Source: Azospirillum brasilense
GTDB taxonomy: Bacteria; Pseudomonadota; Alphaproteobacteria; Azospirillales; Azospirillaceae
Length of the DNA: 62,517 bases
Reading direction: 5' to 3'
Assembly: GCF_003349955.1 (NCBI RefSeq)
Contig: NZ_QLKQ01000044.1
Location: 1 to 62,517 of the forward strand
In this document: positions 58,201 to 62,517 of the stretch, in pieces
Layout: every line of letters begins with the position of its first letter
Numbering within the stretch: the stretch's first letter is position 1
Translations under genes and position numbers: made by a program
Notes under the pieces: model-generated
The model's input: the letters and a program-made list of their open reading frames with translations, nothing else
Told to the model about the DNA's origin: nothing
The model's database searches: none

Positions 58201-61112
58201 CGGGCCCCGGCCCGGATCTGGAGGCGTTGCCAGCCTGGGAGCGAATGCGGACGGTGGCGCGGCGCTGGGTGGCGGGCGAGCCGGTCGACTGGGCGTCGGT
58301 GCGGGGCGCGGCTGGACGGCGGAGGGCCGGCCTGCCGACCTATCCCTTCGCCCGCGAACGCCACTGGGCGCCAGCCAGTCCGGTTTCCAGCGAACCGAAA
58401 GCCCCGCCGCAGGCGCGGGCGGAAGCGGCGGCCGCGACGGCGGGGTGGCGCCATCATTCCCTGCCGGACGCGGTGGATTGGCGGCGGCGGCTGCGCGACA
58501 GGCTCGCCGGCCGGGTGCTGGTGATCCACGCGGACGACACCGTCGCGGCGGCCTTCGGCCGCCTGCTCGCTCAGGTGACGCGGGCCATGCATCCGACCGG
58601 TCTGCGCCATCCCGCCTTTTGCGGCCAGGAGGAGATCGCCGCCGCGGTCGCCGCGGCCAAGCCGGACCACGTCATCGTGCTGGGTCCGATCCGCAAGGGC
58701 GCGACGGCGGGAATCGGAGAAATCGCGCACTGGCTGGGACGCCTGTCGGAGCGGCTGGACGGTCATTCCGCCGAGATTTTCGTGTTCGCGTCCGCCGACA
58801 GGGACGGGGCGGAGCGGCTCGCCGTCGCGCTGGCCTCCCAGCGCCGGCTGACCCTGGTCACGCAGGAGGACGACGCCGGGATCGAGCCTTCCTTGCAGCG
58901 GCTGCTCCGCGAATGGCTGGCGGCGGACGGCACCGCGCGCATCCGGTACGACCGCGGCGCCCGTCTGACGCATCCGGGCGCGGTGGGGATGACCGCCACC
59001 GCGGCCGCGCCGGCGGACGGACCCTGGATCGTCCGGAAGGAGTGGCGGGAAGCGGCGGTGCGGCCGGCGGCGTCGCCGGGCCGGCGCGGAACCGCGCTGG
59101 TCCTGGTCAACCGGGAAACGCGGGACCTCGCCGGCACCCTGTTCGCTCCGGGTGACTTCGCCGCGGTGATTTTGGCCGGCGACGGCGGCACCGGTGCGGA
59201 GACCGTCATCGACTTCGGCGATCCGGAGGCGGCTCGGGCCGCGGGCCAGCGTCTGGCGGGGGTGCCGGGCGGCGTCACCCACCTGATCGACCTGAGCGAT
59301 CTTCACGGGACGCCGCGGGATCACGATGCGGACGGCATCGGCCGGATGGCGCTGTACCAAGCCCTGGTCGCGGCCGGCGCCGACATCGCCATTCTGCATG
59401 TCACGATGGGGCTGCAGGCCTTCCGCGCCAGCCGCATGAGCCTGGCCGGCGCCACCATGGCCGGTCTCGTCCGGATGCTGAGCGCCGATTACCGGCACGT
59501 CGCCGCCCGCACCCTGGACATCGATCCGGCCGCCTGGACCCAACCGGCGCGGCTGCGCACGATGCTGCTCCGGGAAATGGACGGCGAACTGCGGGAAACC
59601 GAACTCCTCTGCCGCGATTTCGTCCGGTTCGTTCCGACGCTGTCGGCCGCCGCGCCGGAGGCCGGCGGTGGACGGCCGCTCGCCCTGCGGCCGGACGGCG
59701 TCTATGTGGTTGCCGGCGGCACCAGCGGGGTCGGTCTGGAAATCGCCCGTGGGCTGGCGTCGCGCGGCGGCCGCCGGCTGCTGCTGCTGGGCGTCACGCC
59801 GCTGCCGCCGCGGGGCGAATGGCGCCACGCCGCCACCGATCCCCGCCACGACCCGGCGCTGCGCGCCCGGCTCCGCGATCTGATCGAGCTGGAAAAGGCG
59901 GTCGACCATCTGGAGGTCCAGGTCGGCCCGCTGACCCGGATCGAGCCGTTGCGCGCCTGTCTCCAGGGCGTCCGCGACCGGCTGGGGCCGATCCGCGGTG
60001 TGGTCCACAGCGCCGCGGTCTATTCCGACCCGGCGACGCCCGGTTTCGCCGACAAGCGGCCGGACGGCGTGTGCCGCGTGTTCGAGCCGAAGATCCAGGG
60101 CATCCAGGCGCTGGACGCGCTGTTCCGCGATGACCCGCTGGAGTTCTTCGTGTCCTTCTGCTCCCTGGCCGCGCTGCTGCCGAGCCTGGCCCGCGGCGCC
60201 AGCGACTACGCGGCGGCCAACGCCTTCGTCGAACGCTTCATGGCCTTCCGCCACCATGGCGACGGCCGGGGCGACGGCCGGGGCGACGGCCGGGGCGTGC
60301 ACCGCGCCATTCTCTGGCCCGACTGGAACGAGGCCGGTGCGCTGACCCGGATCGGTGCCGCGAAGGCCGCGGTGGTGGAGGACATGTTCCGGCGCATCGG
60401 CATGCGCAGCTTCGGCAACGCCGAAGGGGTCGCCCTGTTCGAAGCGGCCTTGGCGCAGCCCTCCCAGGGCGCGATCGTGATCGCCTGCGGCGACCGGCGC
60501 CGCTTCGACGCCGTGGCGCCCCGCCTGATGCTGGCGGACCCTTGGGCTGCAGAGCCGGGGACGGAGCCGGGTGCGGCGGGCTCGCCGTCGGCCTCCATCC
60601 TGCCGCACCTGGAGGCTTGGGAGGCGGAGCGGCGGTCCGGCACGCTGGTGCCGGTGCAGCGCATCGCCGAGGTGATCGGCCTGGACGAGATCCGACGCCT
60701 GGAGCCGCATCTGATCCAGCGCATCCACGCTCTGCTGCGGGTCGACGGCGGCCTGGGCAGCAGTGAAGGCAGCGATCCGGAGCCCGCTCCTCGGGCGGCG
60801 GTGGCGCCGGCGCCCGTCGAGGTCGCCGTCCAGGCCGCCCGGCCGGACGGCTTGGCCGGGGTCATCGCGGAAACCGTGCGGGAGGTGCTGAAGCTGAAGA
60901 GCATCGAATCCGACCAGTCGTTCCAGAGCTACGGGCTGGATTCGATCTCCGCCATGGTTCTGGCGACGCGGCTCGACAAGAAGCTGACGGCTCCGGTGCC
61001 GCCGCAGTGGTTCATCGAACACTGCACGGTCGAGGCCCTGTCGCGGCATCTCGCGGCGCAGGGCAACGGCTGTGCGGCCGACCGGCCCCCGGTGATGGGC
61101 GCCGCGGAGTGA
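46296..61112 (+). CDS. PKS A, trans-AT PKS starting the assembly line
   Basis: About 4938 residues. Order: GNAT-ACP / KS-KR-cMT-ACP / KS-pseudoECH-ECH-ACP-ACP / KS-KR-ACP; no AT, no thioesterase. All three KS have Cys and both His (608/743/788; 2204/2339/2379; 3599/3734/3774). The start is uncertain: GTG 46296 or 46302, or ATG 46311 or 46314, none with a good ribosome site; the 12-bp gap to the exporter gene suggests coupled translation. The GNAT starter plus C-methylating and beta-branching modules is the known beginning of pederin, onnamide and psymberin synthases (PedI and relatives). The chain should be handed from the last ACP to the KS0 of PKS B. Residue numbers in the module entries count from 46296. 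Confidence 0.96.
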   Translation: MSVAPMMQAFETLLGSFCAQEVNPDAAGAADGLDPRPAGGDAACLGELERLARQGGIPAADALLAAAAHGLTPDRQPPSDLTDEAARTAFLVRHLVRRPYSIGIARSEDLPALVTLETRCWAPELRTGEAVLARRILRYPEGQLVVRQDQDLVGVIYSQLIDGAEALDGATAATVDALHRADAGTVQLLAINVLPERQHSHLGDQLLEFMLIFRSLQDHVRGVVAVTRCKSFRPADGVPLANHIRARNGHGVLADPVLRFHELHGATIERVVPGYRPADADNDGCGVLVTYDIRNRRRTDLTAESAPAGAAAPPVGRDALAAEIRRAILACLGPRGETAFAVDRPLMDMGLDSADLLGLSESLSQRWRLPLAPTFFFERNTAAKIVADLADRLIPTPSGPARTSSPPRRVEPAGPSVGGSRAGRSDIPSGDGAPGDSAPGDIAIVGMACRLPGGIDTPEALWRSLETGACVIGDLPAARWRWPDAIDPDGRHRGIARGGFLDDVAGFDAPFFRISPAEAETMDPQQRMLLELSWQAIEYAGYAPAELAGSQTGVFVGASGSDYVRLMEQVGSPVEAHCGVGGSMAVLANRISYLFDLQGPSLLVDTACSSSLVAVHEAVRSIRSGESAQALVGGINLMLHPATSIAFHKAGMLSKDGLCRSFDADANGYVRSEGAVVLLLKPLAAALAAGDRVHGVIKGTSSNHGGQAGGLTVPNPEQQARLLRMAWTDAGIDPSALSYLEAHGTGTPLGDPIEVRGMSLAIAGALPGEGAGRFRRCGLGSVKTNLGHLEAAAGITGLLKVVLCLRHRRLPASLHFRRLNPQIRLDDTGLYVVDRLQTWQPAEEGGPLLAGVSSFGSGGANAHAVVAGGPADRPEPAAEEPAEEEPGPVLFVLSARTRPQLADYADRFVAWLDTAEGRSVPLADLARQMRMGRPAMEERLALVVSSRRELTDGLARWRDEARGAAAAAPAGAKAVTPDVAALTDGEPGRLFLRSLAEQGDLERIAALWRLGVTVDWTLLSGADRPLRRVAAPTYPFAKHRYWLPNATASQAAAAQPVVMVEPAAAELRTMPLAPHWRPVAADDAVAAGRPPSGRLLVVGADAACLEVLRAGGGAVHALEIDPADTVEALTRRLADAGSLDHVVWVAPPGGGPLIDAQRSGLRHLFKLVKALLASGQGWRALGLTAITVRTQAVCGDDPAEPAHAGVHGLTGALAKEFPRWTVRSLDLEDDGDVAVALLALPPADPEGDPLARRAGQWLRRVFVPVELPEATPAYRQGGVYVVIGGAGGLGAAWTRHVAERYGASVVWIGRRALDDAIRERIRAIAAVGPAPAYVSADATDPDALRSAFAAIRQGHPAIHGVILSAVGAFDRGIADMDEDRFQDILSVKIDAGVHLAEIVKDDPLDFLLFFSSIVALEKNGGLSGYAAGGAFADAFALRLARREGRCVRVVNWAHWDIGTGATIAEATRVRRRKGGHLPVQADAAWALLQATLGGPIPQVAVVRTSRPDALPMVEAGRRLSLDARPAPRCIDRLPALPDALRAASGTLGPVSLFNNPILEAHLRPLFAGLLRSAGLDDPAAVPAGPAFYRRWLEAGRVLLAEHSSAGAPVGGLEDCWRRWDAARRADLADPDLQGAVELAEACLRALPDVLSGAVRSTDILFPGASMRRVEAVYRDNAVADHFNHILAEAVAGAVARRLELDPDARLRILEIGAGTGGTTSMVLPYLDVHRDRIAEYAYTDLSKAFLFHAESRFVGAHPFVRPMLFDVEKPPAAQGIDTQAYDLVIATNVLHATRNIRDTLDNAKAVLRGNGLLLLNEISTRSLFAHVTFGLLEGWWLPEDAGLRLPDSPGLTPENWRAVLRQAGFPTVAFPAPEAHGLGQQIIVAESDGAVCQPAIREPAAALRPAPAAPRAQADGDLRSACAGFLTGVVAKVLRMSPEDIDAQERLGAYGLDSILVVQITEALRDRFPRVAGTLLFEAQTIEAVADHLIRTDRDAVVRATGRTEDGEPPITQPTTMAECAVGAPAVDDRIAIIGLSCRFPQADSPDAFWRVLAEGGDCIREVPADRWPLEGFHHPDPEEAIRQFKSYGKWGGFLDGVTEFDPLFFSIPPKEAAAIDPQERLFLQTAWQALEDAGYTRERLAKDFDQRLGVFVGVTRTGFDLFGPPLWNQGETVYPHTSFSSIANRVSFFLNARGPSMPVDTMCSSSLAAVHQACESLRAGECRVAIAGGVNVYLHPSGYVGLSAARMLSKGGACRSFGKGGDGFVPGEGVAALLLKPLSRAVADNDHIHAVIRATKINHGGRTNGYTVPNPAAQAEVIRDALRRGGVDARAVSYIEAHGTGTELGDPIEIAGLTEAFRHFTADTGFCALGSAKSNIGHLEASAGIAGLIKVVLQMRHGRIAPSLHAEEPNPNIDFAATPFHLQRVLADWTRPVLPDVNGDAREQPRIAGVSSFGAGGTNVHVVLEEHRPADRAPPAAGAAGLFLLSAANADRLKAYAARLDGFIMERDEAGDAPTLADIAYTLQVGREAMPERLAFVARSLTEVREALAAYPTAGTRGAALHAANIRQHKAEVAAITADPAWPDRVAELFGQERFDELLALWTKGLKIDWERLHRGRTPADAMPRRVGLPTYPFATTRFWLPEVKASPVAPPILTKPIPTQPQEPAMPDVPAVPAALPERTLAKPTGIALCDPAGLAVRAWAVPAKPVVALAPLRMPETPARRENPVRTGEPAVDPVPIELVLEDHGGGVLSLRLDGRGGAAPGAGAALVDCLERVNALAASAGDPAKVLLVHGIDRMLGAGAPPEGVERAEAAIADCAVPVVAVMPGERGGSGGGDAVRVATACDVAIGEADAFEQAHEIARASAVALGALKRQLRVTAAYCAEQKHAVRGSGAGMAPVPADAPVPAGAPRPVALRSRVVSLTVHDNGVAVVALHDRDSRNTSSPAFVEGVTEAFAHIAGTPEYKAVVLTGYDGYFACGGTRKGLLAIQGGTARFTDEQSYSLPLLCDIPVIAAMQGHGIGAGWAMGLYCDRAVYAEESVYQSPYMLYGFTPGAGSTLIFPARLGPALGREVLLTAREHRGRDLRARGLVDEVLPRADVFRRALAIAGHLARQPRDRLVREKAARTAVLRRRLPEVFAQELAMHDTTFVGNADVTERISRYFNAVADAVAPPPPSSPSPAAPAGPAPDAMLGWLRGSLAEELSQQPDELDDDVAFIDLGMDSISAVTWVRKVNRQYGLALGATQVYDSPTLSRFAAFVLSRMGAPCAPAGEKVAAAPADASDADASDPDASDKDGVAVRDWLRDSLARELLIAPEELDEDATFIDLGLDSITAVTWIRALNKRFGLSVGATTVYAHPTLAAFHRHLLDLLPASAVAVPLAAEPVRTAPSAEAAPTVPKDVHRVRLAETAPAPAAPAIAAPAPVAAPVRPAIAIIGMAGQFPKAPDVGTFWRNILGGRDCVTEIPAARWPIDAFYAADRDAPGKTVCRRMGALDDLDLFDPLFFNISPSEAELMDPQQRLFLQNSWRCIEDAGYDPATLSGSLCGVFVGCAASDYGQLLVGQPPTAHGLIGESVAILPARIAYFLNLQGPCLAIDTACSASLVAIANACDSLALGNSDLALAGGVYVLNGPEMHVKMSKAGMLSPDGRCYTFDQRANGFVPGEGVGVLLLKRLDEAERDRDDIYAVIRGWGVNQDGRTNGITAPNQDSQARLEARVYERFGIDPEDIGLIEAHGTGTKLGDPIEVEALRAAFGRFTTREGYCALGSVKTNIGHLATAAGVAGTIKAALALRDRQLPPSINHDALNEHIRLDRSPFFVNTRLRPWPGTPGRRRHGAVSSFGFSGTNCHIVLGEAPPRHAPTSVGAAAAGGPVVVPLSARSEAQLKAYARALCDGLSEPGEGAPMPLADLAATFQSGRAVLNWRLAVVAGSVAELVERLSRYAASAGGADDDCVVGMVRPKTVAAAPAGPGPGPDLEALPAWERMRTVARRWVAGEPVDWASVRGAAGRRRAGLPTYPFARERHWAPASPVSSEPKAPPQARAEAAAATAGWRHHSLPDAVDWRRRLRDRLAGRVLVIHADDTVAAAFGRLLAQVTRAMHPTGLRHPAFCGQEEIAAAVAAAKPDHVIVLGPIRKGATAGIGEIAHWLGRLSERLDGHSAEIFVFASADRDGAERLAVALASQRRLTLVTQEDDAGIEPSLQRLLREWLAADGTARIRYDRGARLTHPGAVGMTATAAAPADGPWIVRKEWREAAVRPAASPGRRGTALVLVNRETRDLAGTLFAPGDFAAVILAGDGGTGAETVIDFGDPEAARAAGQRLAGVPGGVTHLIDLSDLHGTPRDHDADGIGRMALYQALVAAGADIAILHVTMGLQAFRASRMSLAGATMAGLVRMLSADYRHVAARTLDIDPAAWTQPARLRTMLLREMDGELRETELLCRDFVRFVPTLSAAAPEAGGGRPLALRPDGVYVVAGGTSGVGLEIARGLASRGGRRLLLLGVTPLPPRGEWRHAATDPRHDPALRARLRDLIELEKAVDHLEVQVGPLTRIEPLRACLQGVRDRLGPIRGVVHSAAVYSDPATPGFADKRPDGVCRVFEPKIQGIQALDALFRDDPLEFFVSFCSLAALLPSLARGASDYAAANAFVERFMAFRHHGDGRGDGRGDGRGVHRAILWPDWNEAGALTRIGAAKAAVVEDMFRRIGMRSFGNAEGVALFEAALAQPSQGAIVIACGDRRRFDAVAPRLMLADPWAAEPGTEPGAAGSPSASILPHLEAWEAERRSGTLVPVQRIAEVIGLDEIRRLEPHLIQRIHALLRVDGGLGSSEGSDPEPAPRAAVAPAPVEVAVQAARPDGLAGVIAETVREVLKLKSIESDQSFQSYGLDSISAMVLATRLDKKLTAPVPPQWFIEHCTVEALSRHLAAQGNGCAADRPPVMGAAE
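46560..47480 (+). other. PKS A loading module: GNAT-ACP
   Basis: The GNAT domain (about residues 98-300) includes RCWAPELR, GQLVVRQDQDLVGVIYSQ and VQLLAINVLPERQHSHLGDQ, the last matching the acetyl-CoA-binding core. The ACP has Ser353 in GLDSADL. GNAT loading domains in trans-AT systems put an acetyl (from acetyl- or malonyl-CoA) on the first ACP. The roughly 95 residues before it resemble the adaptor seen in such modules. Confidence 0.85.
47610..52270 (+). other. PKS A module: KS-KR-cMT-ACP
   Basis: Active-looking KS (Cys608). The KR (about 49500-50830) has GGAGGLG, Ser1412 and Tyr1425, but the motif continues YAAGG, so the usual Asn is Gly. The C-methyltransferase (about 50949-51968) has SAM motif ILEIGAGTGG and VIATNVLHATRN. 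ACP Ser1954. Predicted product: alpha-methyl, beta-hydroxy unit, giving the CH3-CHO-CH(CH3) end typical of pederins. Confidence 0.88.
54500..54970 (+). other. Truncated/degenerate crotonase domain before the intact ECH
   Basis: About 155 residues against about 250 for an ECH. It aligns with the end of the fold: PVVAVMPGERGGSGGGDAVRVATACDVAIGEA matches the PVIAAxxGxxxGGGxxLAxxCDxxI core. The first oxyanion-hole loop and the C-terminal helices are missing or merged. It looks like a decayed second crotonase, perhaps once an ECH1. Confidence 0.7.
56136..56180 (+). repeat. 15-bp in-frame tandem repeat (DASDx)
   Basis: Three copies of gatgcttccgac plus a variable codon, encoding DASDA-DASDP-DASDK, between the two tandem ACPs of PKS A. 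Confidence 0.95.
56580..61080 (+). other. PKS A module: KS-KR-ACP with atypical KR
   Basis: KS Cys3599 (TACSAS), HGTGT and NIGH. The KR (about 59020-60540) binds nucleotide through GGTSGVG. Its catalytic Ser4623 and Tyr4638 are 15 residues apart instead of 13 (SLAALLPSLARGASDYAAAN), and the expected HxAGxxRD motif is HSAAVYSDPA. It may act at an unusual position (alpha-ketone) or be inactive. ACP Ser4883 in GLDSISA. In pederin the corresponding beta carbon stays a ketone/hemiketal while the alpha carbon carries a hydroxyl. Confidence 0.85.
60258..60293 (+). repeat. 12-bp in-frame tandem repeat (GDGR)
   Basis: Three exact copies of ggcgacggccgg encoding GDGR repeats, in a surface loop of the last KR of PKS A (between the catalytic helix and the ILWPDW strand). 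Confidence 0.95.
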
Positions 61113-61123
61113 GGGGGACGAAC

Positions 61124-62233
61124 ATGGTGCCGACGGTCGAACAACTCCTGGGCCTGGAAGCCGCTCCGGCCCCGGCGAAACCGGCGATGCGGTTCAGCTT
61201 CCTGTTCTTCTCCGACGTCCGCAAGGACCGAAGCGACGCGGAGAAGTACGCGTTCGTCCGCGACGTCACGCTGTTCGCCGACCGCGAGGGGTTCGAGGCG
61301 GTCTACATCCCCGAACGGCATTTCCACGAGTTCGGGTCGATCTTCTCCAACCCCGCCATCATGGCGGCCAACCTGATCCCGCAGACCACGCGGGTCCGTT
61401 TCCGAACCGCCGGCATTTCCCTGCCGCTGCACCATCCGGCCGAAGTGGTGGAGTGGTGGGCGATGAACGACGTCCTGTCGAACGGCCGCGTCGACCTTGG
61501 CTTCGGCTCCGGCTGGGCGCGCGGGGACTTCATCCTGGCACCGGACCACTACGCCGACCGCCGGCAGATCTGCAGCGATCAGATCCCCATCGTCCGCAAA
61601 CTGTGGCGCGGAGAAGCCGTGACCTTCCCCGGTCCGGACGGGGAGCCCGTCGCGGTCACCACCCATCCCCGCCCGATCCAGCCGGAACTGAACGTCTGGC
61701 TGCTCGTCACGCAGAGCGACGAGGGATTCATCCACGCCGGCCGCCAGGGCTACAACATCTTCACCATGCTCTACGGCAACAACCTGGAGGTCATGGCGAG
61801 GAAGCTCGCGCTCTACCGCGCGGCACGGCGCGACGCCGGGCTGGAACCGGCCGGCGGGGTGGTCACCCTGATGCTGCACACCCTGCTTCTGGACGACCGG
61901 ACCCGCGTGCGCCGGGCGGTGGAGGAGCCGTTCAGCGGCTACATCAAGTCCGCCCTGGACGCCCATCTGGCAGCGGCGGCGAAGGACCGCGGGGGGGAGC
62001 CGCCGAACGAGGCCGAGAAGGCCAAGATCCTGGATTACGCCTACGAACGCTATTTCCAGACCGGCGCCCTCTTCGGCACGGTCGAGGATGGACGGGCGAT
62101 CGTGGAGCAGGCGATCGCCGCGGGGGTGGACGAGATCGCCTGCCTGCTGGACTTCGGTGTCGACTACGCCGTCGCGACGGAGTCGCTGGGCTATCTGGCG
62201 CGGCTGGCGGAGGTCTACCGGCCGCGCGCCTGA
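61124..62233 (+). CDS. FMN-dependent luciferase-like monooxygenase (natural-product LLM family)
   Basis: A 369-residue soluble oxygenase with the bacterial-luciferase TIM-barrel pattern: RFSFLFFSDVR first strand, FADREGFEAVYIPERHFHEFGS, PLHHPAEVVEWWAMND and VDLGFGSGW. These match the group of luciferase-like monooxygenases tied to polyketide/NRPS assembly lines (as MupA N-terminal, PedJ-like enzymes). The start at 61124 has a GAGGGGG ribosome site (61111-61117) that overlaps the end of the PKS A stop codon; the gap is 11 bp. It is the last gene of the operon. By analogy it hydroxylates the chain near C7 or the glycine-derived C10; the target is inferred. Reduced FMN must come from a reductase elsewhere. 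Confidence 0.92.
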   Translation: MVPTVEQLLGLEAAPAPAKPAMRFSFLFFSDVRKDRSDAEKYAFVRDVTLFADREGFEAVYIPERHFHEFGSIFSNPAIMAANLIPQTTRVRFRTAGISLPLHHPAEVVEWWAMNDVLSNGRVDLGFGSGWARGDFILAPDHYADRRQICSDQIPIVRKLWRGEAVTFPGPDGEPVAVTTHPRPIQPELNVWLLVTQSDEGFIHAGRQGYNIFTMLYGNNLEVMARKLALYRAARRDAGLEPAGGVVTLMLHTLLLDDRTRVRRAVEEPFSGYIKSALDAHLAAAAKDRGGEPPNEAEKAKILDYAYERYFQTGALFGTVEDGRAIVEQAIAAGVDEIACLLDFGVDYAVATESLGYLARLAEVYRPRA

Positions 62234-62246
62234 CGGCGTATCGCCG
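62234..62246. terminator. Small hairpin CGGCG-TAT-CGCCG after the last gene
   Basis: A perfect 5-bp stem with 3-nt loop immediately after the monooxygenase stop, in a 30-bp convergent gap. There is no T-run, so it is a weak candidate for transcription end. Confidence 0.25.
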
Positions 62247-62263
62247 CCATCACGGCACCGCCA

Positions 62264-62517
62264 TCACGCCGGCCGCACCTCGTCCAGGGCGAAATAGCCG
62301 TTGTAGCCCTGCATGTAGACGGCGGCGCGGTGCCCGAACAGCACCAGCGCCTCCGTCTTGGTGGCGAGCGGCTCGGCATAGCCCGTCACCCGCACCCGCG
62401 TGCCGACGGGATGCGCGGCGTTCCAGTCCGCAACCCGCTGCGCCGCCGGCTTGCTGGGCTCCACCTCCACCGGCAGGGGCGCCGGAGCGTCCACGGGGAC
62501 GGGGGCAGGGGCAGCGG
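62264..62517 (-). CDS. Hypothetical protein, C-terminal part (runs off right edge)
   Basis: The frame is open from the edge to the stop at 62264-62266. Visible sequence: an Ala/Pro/Val-rich stretch (PAPVPVDAPAPLPVEVEP), then a short compact segment with GTRVRVTGYAEP, TEALVLFGH and YMQGYNGYFALDEVRP, which suggests a small beta-rich domain after a flexible linker. A GTG at 62492-62494 could be a start, but the reading continues upstream, so the true start is probably outside. I do not recognise the family. It converges with the cluster operon and may be unrelated, marking the cluster boundary. Confidence 0.6.
   Translation of the reverse strand, partial: AAPAPVPVDAPAPLPVEVEPSKPAAQRVADWNAAHPVGTRVRVTGYAEPLATKTEALVLFGHRAAVYMQGYNGYFALDEVRPA

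Noticed and set aside
51087..61049. Long minus-strand open frame opposite PKS A (about 3320 codons)
   Set aside because: Antisense shadow with no recognisable domain, while the plus strand shows intact PKS motifs.

Overview
The window is almost entirely one natural-product biosynthetic locus: a trans-acyltransferase (trans-AT) polyketide synthase / NRPS assembly line. Three megasynthase genes carry no acyltransferase domain at all and are joined by post-processing, transport and activation genes. The DNA is very GC-rich and there is no rRNA, tRNA or housekeeping gene to place it taxonomically. A high-GC proteobacterium, perhaps an alphaproteobacterium of the Azospirillum/Rhodospirillales kind, is only an inference.

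Layout. Minus strand, read right to left: a SAM methyltransferase (38997-39800), PKS B (13461-38891, ~8476 aa), a flavin monooxygenase overlapping its stop (12167-13468) and PKS C (12113 to the left edge, truncated). A small DUF697-like membrane protein (40077-40610, +) faces a convergent minus-strand pair, HMG-CoA-synthase-like protein (41321-42655) and Sfp-type phosphopantetheinyl transferase (40639-41337). A 342-bp AT-richer divergent region (42656-42997) then feeds a plus-strand operon: two half-size ABC exporters (42998-46283), PKS A (46296-61112, ~4938 aa) and a luciferase-like monooxygenase (61124-62233). The right edge holds the end of an unrecognised minus-strand gene.

How it works together. 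Domain order predicts PKS A -> PKS B -> FMO/PKS C. PKS A: GNAT-ACP / KS-KR-cMT-ACP / KS-(pseudo-ECH)-ECH-ACP-ACP / KS-KR-ACP. PKS B: KS0-ACP / C-A(Gly)-PCP / KS-KR-ACP / KS-KR-cMT-ACP / KS-DH-PS-KR-ACP / KS-KR-ACP / KS-DH*. PKS C: ACP / KS-DH-KR-ACP / KS-(pseudo-ACP)-DH-ACP / KS-KR... This matches, nearly step by step, what is known of the pederin / onnamide / psymberin family: acetyl starter, 2,3-dimethyl unit, HMGS-type beta-branch, glycine-derived N-acyl aminal, C-methylated centre, tetrahydropyran closed by a pyran synthase, and an FMO gene lying exactly between two PKS genes, where oxidative chain cleavage is expected. The main call is therefore a pederin-type polyketide locus.

Odd features include a Ser-to-Pro pseudo-ACP inserted in a KS linker, a shrunken crotonase next to an intact one, eight short in-frame tandem repeats in megasynthase loops and linkers, and a 49-bp inverted repeat at the left edge that looks like a contig-end artefact. 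The AT, the malonyl-ACP decarboxylating KS, the donor ACP and a free ECH1 needed by such a pathway are not in this window.
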